Numbered from the stretch's first letter, positions 5,873-12,195 are shown. The stretch: DNA of 12,195 bases from Akkermansiaceae bacterium (GCA_023300205.1 JALZVD010000253.1:1-12195); one strand, 5' to 3'. Translations and numbers: made by a program. The notes: a model not told the origin generated them from the letters alone.

Positions 5873-7327
5873 ATGAAATTCATCATCTTCATTTTCCTCA
5901 TCACAATCTTCTCCACACATGCAGAAGAACGTTTACCTCTATTAAAAATATCCTCTACCAGTCAGGAATACAACAATGCCCAACCATGGGAAAAAACCCC
6001 AACCATCACACACCGTGGAATTGGGGCGCTAATCGGGAAAAACCAAATCATCACCACTGCTGAAATGGCTGCAAATGCCACATTCATTGAAATAGAAACA
6101 TTAGATAGCAAAACAGCCATGCCTGCTAAAACCATCGCTATCGACTATGAATCTAACCTCGCTCTCATGAGCGTCATCGACCCTGCACATCAAAAACTAA
6201 TTAATCAAATGGAGCCACTCAAAATAGCTCCATCACCAAAACTAGAAGAAACAGTTGAAGTCTATCAAGTCGAAGACAGTGGCAGGATACTACTCACCAA
6301 AGGAATCATACGTGGAGCAGATATCGTTTCTTCATTCGTAGATAGACACTTCTTCCTCACATATGAAATCAAAGCCTCAATGCAAAGTGCCGCAAACAGC
6401 TTCACTCTCCCTGTCCTCAAAAACGGCAAGCTAATCGGTTTACTCACCAGCTACTCCAGCGAAGAACAACTTCTAGACGTAACCGCCCCTGAAATCATCA
6501 ACACCTTCCTTCAAGACGCCAACAACGGTAAATACACCGGCTTCCCTTCTTTAGGAATTGGCATCAGCCGCATCAGCGACCCTCATTTCCGTGCGTGGTT
6601 AAAGCTTGATGACTCTCAAGGTGGACTATTTATCAATCGTATCACTCGTAACAGCGCTGCTCAAAAAGCGGGTATCAAACAAGGTGATGTCCTCCTCGCA
6701 GTTGACGGTCATGATATCGACCGTAAAGGATTCTATCAATCCCAGTCCTACGGCCCCCTTTACTGGGCACACCTCGTAAGAGGCAGTAAGAAAATTGGTG
6801 ATAAAATCACCCTTTCCCTCCTAAGAGATGGTCAATCACTAACAAAGGAAGCCACTCTAACACGTCAACCAGAAGGCATCATCCCATCACACATGTATGG
6901 GAAAGCTCCACGCTACCTCATTAAAGGGGGATTCGTATTCCAAGAACTAACAAACTCATACTTAAAAATATTTGGTGAAGATTGGCAAACTCGTGCACCC
7001 ATCGACCTCCTAGATGCTCTAAATCATCCAGAAGACTATGAACAAGGCCGTAAGCGTCTCGTCATACTAAGTCGCACCATTCCCACGGAAGCCACACTCG
7101 GCTACGAAAGAATTGCCAGCGTCATCGTCAACAAAGTAAACGGCAAAGATATCGCAGACATTCCCTCACTAGTGGAAGCATTCAAATCTCCAGACGAAAA
7201 TGGTATCCACACCATCGAACTAGATAACTTACTCAAAAAACTCTACCTAGATGCAGCAACCGCAGCTAAAGTTGAAGAAAATTTCCTCCAACGAGGACTC
7301 CCCAGCCTCTCAAGAATAAAGGAATAA
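5873..7327 (+). CDS. Secreted Deg/HtrA-like pseudoprotease, paralog of the upstream gene
   Basis: Encodes 484 residues in the same order as its upstream neighbour: signal peptide (MKFIIFIF to STHA, about 1-17), trypsin-like domain (about 40-215), PDZ (about 225-330) and C-terminal PDZ-like region (about 348-450). Shared anchors include GALIGKNQIITTAE, LPVLKNGKLIGLL, GIKQGDVLLAVDGHDID and YGKAPRYLIKGGFVFQEL. The catalytic positions are changed: the triad His is E64 (ITTAEMAA), and the Asp is N95 (YESNLAL). The GNSGGP loop reads AANSFTLP, with a possible two-residue insertion and loss of both oxyanion glycines, although a Ser (S176) remains. It is therefore very unlikely to be a serine protease. 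The frame is intact with normal codon use, so this is a maintained non-enzymatic relative rather than a decaying gene. It probably shares a transcript with the upstream protease and may act as partner, scaffold or substrate adaptor; that role is inference. Confidence 0.87.
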   Translation: MKFIIFIFLITIFSTHAEERLPLLKISSTSQEYNNAQPWEKTPTITHRGIGALIGKNQIITTAEMAANATFIEIETLDSKTAMPAKTIAIDYESNLALMSVIDPAHQKLINQMEPLKIAPSPKLEETVEVYQVEDSGRILLTKGIIRGADIVSSFVDRHFFLTYEIKASMQSAANSFTLPVLKNGKLIGLLTSYSSEEQLLDVTAPEIINTFLQDANNGKYTGFPSLGIGISRISDPHFRAWLKLDDSQGGLFINRITRNSAAQKAGIKQGDVLLAVDGHDIDRKGFYQSQSYGPLYWAHLVRGSKKIGDKITLSLLRDGQSLTKEATLTRQPEGIIPSHMYGKAPRYLIKGGFVFQELTNSYLKIFGEDWQTRAPIDLLDALNHPEDYEQGRKRLVILSRTIPTEATLGYERIASVIVNKVNGKDIADIPSLVEAFKSPDENGIHTIELDNLLKKLYLDAATAAKVEENFLQRGLPSLSRIKE

Positions 7328-7367
7328 AAAAAGCCAATCAACGCTCACTTAACAAGCGTCCATTGGC
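7326..7367 (-). terminator. Terminator of lysC between convergent genes
   Basis: GCCAAT (7333-7338) pairs with ATTGGC (7362-7367), and inside it ACGCT (7341-7345) pairs with AGCGT (7355-7359) across a 9-nt loop. A 2x2 internal loop separates the two stems. On the minus strand the hairpin is followed by seven T residues (the A-run 7326-7332), which overlaps the TAA of the pseudoprotease gene. The plus side has no T-run, so it works best for lysC. Confidence 0.8.
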
Positions 7368-7391
7368 CAATAAAAATTCAATCCCCTAAGA

Positions 7392-8618
7392 CTAGCTAGG
7401 TGCCTTATCCAGCCCAAAGACTTCATGCACCGCTCTCGCTGCATCTTCAATCTTAGCTTCATCCACTGTCACTGCCACCTTGATTTCAGAAGTAGTGATG
7501 ATACCAATGTTGATTCCCGCATCACCAAGCGCCTTAAACATCTTAGCTGCCACACCTGAGTGAGATCGCATACCAATGCCTACACAAGAAAGCTTCGCTA
7601 TCCCAGCCTCAGTAATCACCTCTGAATCAGGACTCAACGCCGCAATACATGGCTTAAGTGCCGCCTGAGCTCTGCCCAGATCATTACTATGCATCGTGAA
7701 TGAATGTCGCGCCAAACCATCATGCGCAGTGTTAGAGATGATCATATCGATGTTTACCTCCGCATCTGCTAAGCAAGATAGGATAGTGGCGGACATTCCT
7801 GGCTCGTCTGGGATGCCAGTGATGGTGACTCGGGCTTGTGAGCGTTCTATTGATACGCCTCTGATGACTACTGCTTCCATTTGATCGTGTTCTTCTTTAA
7901 CTATAGTTCCTGGATTATTATTGAGGCTGGAGCGGACCTCGAAGACTACTCCATATTTCTTTGCAAATTCTACCGAGCGAGACTGCATCACCTTCGTCCC
8001 TGATGAAGCCATTTCTAGCATCTCATCATAAGATATCTCTGGTAACTTTCGTGCATCTTTCACCACTCTTGGATCACTTGTATAGACACCATCCACATCA
8101 GTCAATATCTGACAAACATCAGCCTTCAACGCAGACGCCACGGCAATAGCCGTCAAGTCAGACCCTCCTCTTCCCAAAGTGTGAATCATTCCATCATTAC
8201 GTAACCCCTGAAAACCTGCACAAATGATCACCTTCCCGTCATCTAAGAACCCCTGCATCATCGCCGGATCAATAGAATCAATCTTACCTCGAGTATGTGA
8301 ACCCGTTGTGATAATCCCTGCCTGTCTACCCGTGACTGAGACAGCCTCCACCCCCATCTCCTGGAGAGCCATCGTCACTAAGGCGATCGATTGTTGCTCA
8401 CCTGTGGAGAGAAGCACATCCATCTCTCGCTCTGGCGGACTAGAGTTTAAATCAGTAGCCATTGCTATAAGCTTATCCGTCACTCCACCCATCGCGGAAA
8501 CAACTGCTACTACTTGATTACCTTCTTCTCGAAGATCCTTGATTCGGTTAGCTACATTGCGGATGCGGTCAAGCGATCCTACTGATGTGCCTCCATATTT
8601 TTGAACGATGAGTGCCAT
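7392..8618 (-). CDS. lysC: Aspartate kinase
   Basis: Phosphorylates L-aspartate with ATP, the first step of lysine, threonine, methionine and diaminopimelate synthesis. The 408 residues are the normal length for the monofunctional, LysC-like class. The amino-acid-kinase domain has KYGGTSV (7-13), STGEQQS (71-77), GRGGSDLTA (149-157), TDVDGVYTSDPR (173-184) and TKVMQSRSVEFAKKY. Two ACT domains follow (about 265-335, GIPDEPGMSATIL; about 345-405, GIGMRSHSGVAAKMF and ITTSEIKVAV), which in this class give feedback control by Lys and/or Thr. M247 (MEAVVIRGVS, codon at 7878-7880) sits where the separate beta subunit starts in alpha2beta2 aspartokinases. The ilvC terminator ends just upstream, so lysC should have its own promoter in 8619-8712, though I could not define one. 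An AGAGG about 20 nt upstream is too far to be a normal SD. Confidence 0.96.
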   Translation of the reverse strand: MALIVQKYGGTSVGSLDRIRNVANRIKDLREEGNQVVAVVSAMGGVTDKLIAMATDLNSSPPEREMDVLLSTGEQQSIALVTMALQEMGVEAVSVTGRQAGIITTGSHTRGKIDSIDPAMMQGFLDDGKVIICAGFQGLRNDGMIHTLGRGGSDLTAIAVASALKADVCQILTDVDGVYTSDPRVVKDARKLPEISYDEMLEMASSGTKVMQSRSVEFAKKYGVVFEVRSSLNNNPGTIVKEEHDQMEAVVIRGVSIERSQARVTITGIPDEPGMSATILSCLADAEVNIDMIISNTAHDGLARHSFTMHSNDLGRAQAALKPCIAALSPDSEVITEAGIAKLSCVGIGMRSHSGVAAKMFKALGDAGINIGIITTSEIKVAVTVDEAKIEDAARAVHEVFGLDKAPS

Positions 8619-8712
8619 AGTGGTATAAAAATAATCCTCTCGGTGAGCAGGAGTGAAATAAAATAATGTTGATTATGCAAGGACGAGATTCCTAAAATTT
8701 TCCTTCTCTATT

Positions 8713-8752
8713 AAAAAAAGAAGATCCACTCGGCTAATACCGAGTGGATCTT
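8713..8752 (-). terminator. Strong intrinsic terminator of ilvC
   Basis: A perfect 13-bp stem, AAGATCCACTCGG (8721-8733) with CCGAGTGGATCTT (8740-8752), closes a CTAATA loop. On the minus strand it is followed by a T7 run (A-run 8713-8719). It starts 26 bp after the ilvC stop and separates ilvC from lysC. Confidence 0.92.
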
Positions 8753-8778
8753 ATGATGGTATTAAATCTTTCTAATGC

Positions 8779-9825
8779 TTACTTAGAAGCTGAAACATAA
8801 GAGGCTTGAGATACTCCCTTGCCAATCTTCGATTTCTTAATCCAGCTCATCGTGCCACGAAGCTTCTCTCCCACTTTTTCAATCTGGTGCTTCTTGCCTG
8901 CTTCACGGATCTTGTTGAAATTCTTGCAGCCATTCTTATATTCAGCCATCCACTCTTTAGCGAACTGACCCTTCTCAATGCGCTTAAGCTGCGCAGCCAT
9001 ACGCTTCTTTACAGAATCGTTGATGATCACTGGTCCCACTGATACATCACCGTATTCAGCTGTCTCAGAGATAGAGAAGCGCATTCCTGCGATGCCACTC
9101 TCAACCATAAGGTCAACAATCAGCTTCAGCTCGTGAAGACACTCGAAGTAAGCCATCTCTGGTGCGTATCCAGCTTCAACGAGAGTCTCGAATCCAGCCT
9201 TAACAAGTGCAGATGCACCACCACAGAGAACTACCTGCTCACCAAATAGGTCAGTCACGGTCTCCTCTTTAAAGTTTGTCTCAAAAACACCCGCACGTGC
9301 ACCACCAATACCCTTAGCCCATGCTAGAGCAATGTTCTTAGCCTTACCAGTTGCGTCGTTCTCAATAGCGATGAGAGTTGGAACTCCCTTACCGTTAACA
9401 TACTGCGAGCGAACTGTGTGCCCAGGTCCCTTAGGTGCTACCATGATCACGTTCACATCATCAGGAACACTTACAAAGCCAAAGTGAACTGCAAAACCGT
9501 GACAGAAGATAAGTGTCTGTCCCTTACGTAGATTTGGAGCAATATCCTTCTCATACACCTCAGGAATAACTGTATCAGGAAGTGCTATCATGATCACTTC
9601 ACACTCTTTCACTGCTTCAGCTGTCGTAGAAACTTTGAAACCAAGCTTCTTTGCTACTGCACAAGATTTTGATTTAGCATAGAGACCGATCGTTACATCG
9701 CATCCGCTTTCCTTGAGGTTTAGAGCATGTGCATGTCCCTGTGATCCGAAACCGATTACTGCAAGTTTTTTACGCTTAATACTAGCGAGATTACAGTCCT
9801 TATTTGTATAGATTTTAGCCGCCAT
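8779..9825 (-). CDS. ilvC: Ketol-acid reductoisomerase, class I
   Basis: Converts acetolactate or acetohydroxybutyrate, by Mg-dependent alkyl migration and NAD(P)H reduction, to the dihydroxy acids of valine, leucine and isoleucine synthesis. At 348 residues with one knotted C-terminal domain it is the short class I form. Visible: the Rossmann motif GFGSQGHAHALNL (25-37), FCHGFAVHFG (107-116, His109), APKGPGH (130-136, Lys132), TDLFGEQ (191-197, metal-binding Asp192 and Glu196), the FECLHE helix (227-232, Glu228 and Glu232), and SISETAEYGD (251-260). The cofactor-specificity loop reads IGLYAKSKS (46-54), with Tyr where many class I enzymes carry Arg, while Lys and Ser remain for a 2'-phosphate. 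HGFAVHF has Ala in place of the usual Asn. No ilvB, ilvN or leuA lies next to it, and it appears monocistronic. No SD is visible before the ATG. Confidence 0.96.
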   Translation of the reverse strand: MAAKIYTNKDCNLASIKRKKLAVIGFGSQGHAHALNLKESGCDVTIGLYAKSKSCAVAKKLGFKVSTTAEAVKECEVIMIALPDTVIPEVYEKDIAPNLRKGQTLIFCHGFAVHFGFVSVPDDVNVIMVAPKGPGHTVRSQYVNGKGVPTLIAIENDATGKAKNIALAWAKGIGGARAGVFETNFKEETVTDLFGEQVVLCGGASALVKAGFETLVEAGYAPEMAYFECLHELKLIVDLMVESGIAGMRFSISETAEYGDVSVGPVIINDSVKKRMAAQLKRIEKGQFAKEWMAEYKNGCKNFNKIREAGKKHQIEKVGEKLRGTMSWIKKSKIGKGVSQASYVSASK

Positions 9826-10048
9826 CTGAGTGATTTTGTTATGTGTTATTGATCCGCCTAATGTAGGTTATTTCCTTTGAGAAATCGGATGTGAGGGCAT
9901 CCATAAAGCAACTCCAGACTAAAAGTCAAGTCATTCACGCTAGTAATTCGAGAAAAAACACTCCCCTTTTCAATAGACTCTCTCATATTTCAGTTGCTCA
10001 CTAACAGGTTTGAACATACTCTCCAAATAACGCTAGAACTCAAATTCT
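9826..10048. other. Divergent ilvC/pta intergenic region with two small dyads
   Basis: This 223-bp region must hold the ilvC and pta promoters. Two adjacent inverted repeats lie on the ilvC side: ATTTC/GAAAT (9870-9874, 9881-9885) and GGATG/CATCC (9887-9891, 9898-9902). They would fall in the ilvC leader or core promoter. I found no leader peptide rich in Ile, Val or Leu codons and no convincing T-box, so classical attenuation is not supported. Confidence 0.45.
9901..9929 (-). promoter_or_regulatory. Candidate ilvC promoter
   Basis: On the minus strand TTGACT (9929-9924, 5 of 6 bases of the -35 consensus) is followed after 17 bp by a poor -10 region around TTATGG/TTTATG (9906-9901). It would give a leader of roughly 70 nt and would overlap the GGATG/CATCC dyad. 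The -35 is good and the -10 is weak. Confidence 0.25.
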
Positions 10049-11128
10049 ATGAAAGATAAAATTCAATCCGATGAGCCTATAAATGAATCACTAAGACTCA
10101 AAGAACGTCTCTATGGCTCACTAAAAAGACACCCAAAACGTATTGTATTCACCGAAGGTGAAGATATCCGTGTCCTAGAAGCAGCAGAACGCTTAGTCAA
10201 ACTAGAAGCCATCGCCCCCATCCTACTAGGAGACAAAGCACGCATCAAAGTCCTAGCGGTTAAGCACCAAATCGACACCACATTCATCCACATCCTTGAC
10301 CCCAAGAAAGCATCTGACCTTCCCCTCTTCTGTAGTAGGCTAAATAACATCGTCAAATATCAGGGAAAAGTCGTTGCAGATCCTGAAGAGCTCATCTCTA
10401 GACCTCATAACTTCGCTGCCATGATGGTCCAATACGGCCAAGCAGACGGAATTGTCGCAGGTAATAAATCTCACCCATCTACCATCGCCAGAGCTGTCTC
10501 TAATTTCATCAAACCTCTCGCCCACGTACCCAAGCTATTCGGCACAGTAGCCATGACTGCTCCGCATATTCCTAACTTCGGCGGTAGCGGACTACTCCTC
10601 CTAGCTGACTGCGGTGTAAACCCTGAACCAGACGTTGATGAACTAGCTGCAATGGCTGTAGAAACAGGCAAACTAGCACATCACCTACTCGGACGCACTG
10701 CCAGAGTCGCCATGCTCAGCCACTCCACCCACGGAAGCATGAGCACACCATCATCTCTCAAAATGAAAGCCGCCACCGCTCTCGCTAAAGACATCGTCAC
10801 CAAAGAATATCTAGACATCGATATCGACGGCGAGATCCAAGCAGACGTCGCACTAGATGCAGCAGCAGCCCAAATTAAACTTCACGACACAAGAGCCAAT
10901 AAACCAGTAGATGTCCTCATCTTTCCTAACCTAGATGCATCTCATATCGCCTATAAAATCCTCCAGCACGTTGCAGGCACAAACTGTTTCGGCCAACTCA
11001 TCATGGGACTCAGCCGTAATGCAGCTCAAGTCCCTATGACCGCCAGCGTAGACATGATCGCAGGCACAGCCGCACTCGTCGCCTGTGAATCCATTAAATA
11101 TAGAGAACTCTACCCTGACGCAGAGTAA
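10049..11128 (+). CDS. pta: Phosphate acetyltransferase family enzyme (PTA_PTB fold)
   Basis: Family reaction: acetyl-CoA plus phosphate to acetyl-phosphate plus CoA, usually paired with acetate kinase. The 359 residues fit the short, single-domain form. Visible: PKRIVFTEGEDIRVLEAAERL (about 29-49), QADGIVAGNKSHPSTIARA (about 131-149), LLLLADCGVNPEPDVDELA (about 182-200), ARVAMLSHSTHGS (218-230), DIDGEIQADVALD (258-270) and VLIFPNLDASHIAYK (289-303). The last conserved block is unusual. Where typical enzymes have an LSRG motif followed by a D in VED, this one reads VPMT (328-331) and VDM (334-336), so the Ser-Arg pair and the Asp implicated in catalysis are missing. The same block in MaeB-type PTA domains also lacks SRG (from memory). 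It may therefore act on another acyl group or have a different mechanism. No ackA lies nearby. The stop directly abuts the tmk ATG, and no SD is visible. Confidence 0.8.
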   Translation: MKDKIQSDEPINESLRLKERLYGSLKRHPKRIVFTEGEDIRVLEAAERLVKLEAIAPILLGDKARIKVLAVKHQIDTTFIHILDPKKASDLPLFCSRLNNIVKYQGKVVADPEELISRPHNFAAMMVQYGQADGIVAGNKSHPSTIARAVSNFIKPLAHVPKLFGTVAMTAPHIPNFGGSGLLLLADCGVNPEPDVDELAAMAVETGKLAHHLLGRTARVAMLSHSTHGSMSTPSSLKMKAATALAKDIVTKEYLDIDIDGEIQADVALDAAAAQIKLHDTRANKPVDVLIFPNLDASHIAYKILQHVAGTNCFGQLIMGLSRNAAQVPMTASVDMIAGTAALVACESIKYRELYPDAE

Positions 11129-11728
11129 ATGAAACGCACAGACAAAGGCCTATTCATCGTCATCGAAGGCATTGACGGCACGGGCAAATCTACGCAAGCA
11201 AAAATGCTCAAGCTAGCACTTGAGAAAGCAGGCCAGACCGTCACCCTTGACCATGAACCATCCAACGGCCCCTATGGTAAAATCCTAAGAGACAGCGCAA
11301 CCACCGGCAGACTCTCTCCTCAAGAAGAACTAGACCTCTTCCATAAGGACAGAAAGCACCACGTAGACGAGCTCATACTACCTACCCTAAACAGAGGAGA
11401 AACCGTCATCCTTGATCGCTACTACTTCTCCACCATGGCATACCAAGGCCAACGTGGCTTTGATCAACAAGAAATTCGTGACATAAACCTCACCTTCGCT
11501 CCTAATCCTGACATCCTCTTCATTCTCGATCTAGATGTCGATCTAGCCAGAGAAAGAATCGGCGTCCGTGGTGACTCCACAAACGAATTTGAAAAACGCG
11601 ATGCTCTCCAATACTGTCGCGACACATTCCTCAGCGTAAGCAATCAAAACTTCGCTCACGTGATAGATTCAGCCCAAAGCATCGAACAAATCCACACCCA
11701 AATGCTTGAAATATCGCTAGAACTTTAA
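11129..11728 (+). CDS. tmk: Thymidylate kinase
   Basis: Phosphorylates dTMP to dTDP with ATP, essential for dTTP supply. The 199 residues are near the usual ~205-210. Motifs: P-loop EGIDGTGKST (13-22), substrate-site EP at 43-44, R75 in LFHKDRKHH, the DRYYFSTMAYQG segment (96-107) with the DR(Y/H) motif, and a lid region around RERIGVRGDS. Two deviations from common bacterial Tmk: EPSNGPYGK replaces the usual EPGGT-type loop, and YFST replaces the usual DSS-type residues after DRY. It therefore belongs to a divergent Tmk branch and could have broader deoxynucleotide specificity. The ATG follows the pta TAA with no gap (TAAATG), so translation is probably coupled. The stop overlaps the stop of the convergent DUF58 gene. 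Confidence 0.88.
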   Translation: MKRTDKGLFIVIEGIDGTGKSTQAKMLKLALEKAGQTVTLDHEPSNGPYGKILRDSATTGRLSPQEELDLFHKDRKHHVDELILPTLNRGETVILDRYYFSTMAYQGQRGFDQQEIRDINLTFAPNPDILFILDLDVDLARERIGVRGDSTNEFEKRDALQYCRDTFLSVSNQNFAHVIDSAQSIEQIHTQMLEISLEL

Positions 11729-12195
11729 ACTCCCTCTCGCTCCGCTAAATAACGATTAGCCAACGCCACAGGTAAATCTTGTGCAGTAGCATCCACCGTG
11801 CTCACTCCATGACTCTCTAGCTGACTCATGATCACCTTTCGCTCATCCAGATACATCTGCGTTGCACCCAGCGTCAATGCATCATCCAGACCAGTCACTT
11901 CTTTCTCATACCGCTCCATCACTTCCTTCTCCTGTAGATTCGCCACCATCACCACATGCTTCTGACGGATCTTTCTCAGTGGCTCTATCAGCTCCACCCC
12001 ATCTTCCCCCCTCACATTAGTTAGCACGATCACCAGCGCCCGCCTTCCTTGACGTGTCAACAACCTCTCCGCAGCCTCAGAGAAATCACTCGGACTAGGA
12101 GTCGTTTTATAATCATACAAATGGTTCAACAACGTAGTCATAGACTGCACACCTTTCACAGGCGGAAGCCACCGCTCAGTCCCTCCAAAACTCAG
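11725..12195 (-). CDS. DUF58 (vWA-like) protein, C-terminal part, truncated by window edge
   Basis: The frame is open to the right edge of the window (the edge codons read LSFGGTERWLPPVKG), so the GTG at 12159 is internal and only the last ~156 residues are seen. The segment has the typical C-terminal half of DUF58 proteins: the (L)PP-KG-- turn, a helix with MTTLLNHLYDY, then SDFSEAAERLLTRQGRRALVIVLTNVRGED, RKHVVMV-type strands, a helix ending in LESHGVSTVDATAQDLPVALANRYL. DUF58 proteins have a von Willebrand A-like fold and usually sit next to a MoxR AAA+ ATPase and membrane vWA proteins, linked to envelope stress or chaperone-type roles; exact function is unknown. Such neighbours, if present, lie outside the window. 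It converges on tmk with a 4-bp stop-codon overlap. Confidence 0.83.
   Translation of the reverse strand: MSFGGTERWLPPVKGVQSMTTLLNHLYDYKTTPSPSDFSEAAERLLTRQGRRALVIVLTNVRGEDGVELIEPLRKIRQKHVVMVANLQEKEVMERYEKEVTGLDDALTLGATQMYLDERKVIMSQLESHGVSTVDATAQDLPVALANRYLAEREGV

Noticed and set aside
5873..7327. Second Deg-like gene as a decaying pseudogene
   Set aside because: No frameshift or stop over 484 codons, an intact signal peptide and well-kept PDZ motifs argue for a maintained protein.
9990..10020. TTGCTC-17-TACTCT as the pta promoter
   Set aside because: Both hexamers match only 3 of 6 consensus bases.
9826..10048. Branched-chain amino-acid attenuator or T-box ahead of ilvC
   Set aside because: No leader peptide with Ile, Val or Leu runs and no terminator hairpin before the ATG.
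11725..12159. A complete 144-residue protein starting at GTG 12159
   Set aside because: DUF58-like sequence (FGGTERWLPP) continues upstream to the edge; it is a truncated gene.

Overview
The window looks like ordinary chromosome from a Gram-negative, outer-membrane-bearing bacterium. A secreted Deg/HtrA-type protease, a beta-barrel protein ending in Phe and MscL all point to a two-membrane cell envelope. A PVC-group, Verrucomicrobiota-like source is my best guess from the feel of the Deg-like pair, the thymidylate kinase variant and the weak ribosome-binding sites. It is an inference without any database search. Base composition is moderate, and the + strand carries more C than G over most of the window whichever way the genes point. 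I see no insertion sequence, integrase, phage gene, CRISPR array, tRNA or rRNA.

Layout from left to right: (1) the C-terminal end of an unrecognised protein (3-356); (2) a MalY/PatB-type cystathionine beta-lyase (422-1576), followed 8 bp later by a small outer-membrane beta-barrel protein (1585-2304); (3) a minus-strand pair, a two-TM YcxB-like membrane protein (3389-2844) and a PduO-type cobalamin adenosyltransferase (2834-2301), the latter meeting the barrel gene tail to tail with overlapping stop codons; (4) a 350-bp AT-rich spacer with small hairpins and one perfect DnaA-box 9-mer just before mscL (3742-4185), which ends at a strong terminator; (5) two tandem secreted Deg/HtrA-like paralogs, the first with an intact His-Asp-Ser triad (4317-5837) and the second with the triad and oxyanion loop degraded (5873-7327); (6) minus-strand aspartate kinase lysC (8618-7392) and ketol-acid reductoisomerase ilvC (9825-8779), each with its own hairpin terminator; (7) plus-strand phosphate acetyltransferase-family pta (10049-11128) directly abutting thymidylate kinase tmk (11129-11728); (8) the C-terminal part of a minus-strand DUF58 protein running off the right edge, again with its stop overlapping that of its convergent neighbour.

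Metabolically the window joins sulfur amino-acid metabolism (PatB), the aspartate family (LysC), branched-chain amino acids (IlvC), acetyl-phosphate (Pta), dTTP supply (Tmk) and B12 cofactor activation (PduO). The envelope and stress theme (MscL, protease pair, barrel protein, DUF58) is carried by separate transcription units. Nothing here is an obvious new defence or mobile system. The points most worth following are the active-protease/pseudoprotease tandem and the altered active-site motif of the Pta-family enzyme.
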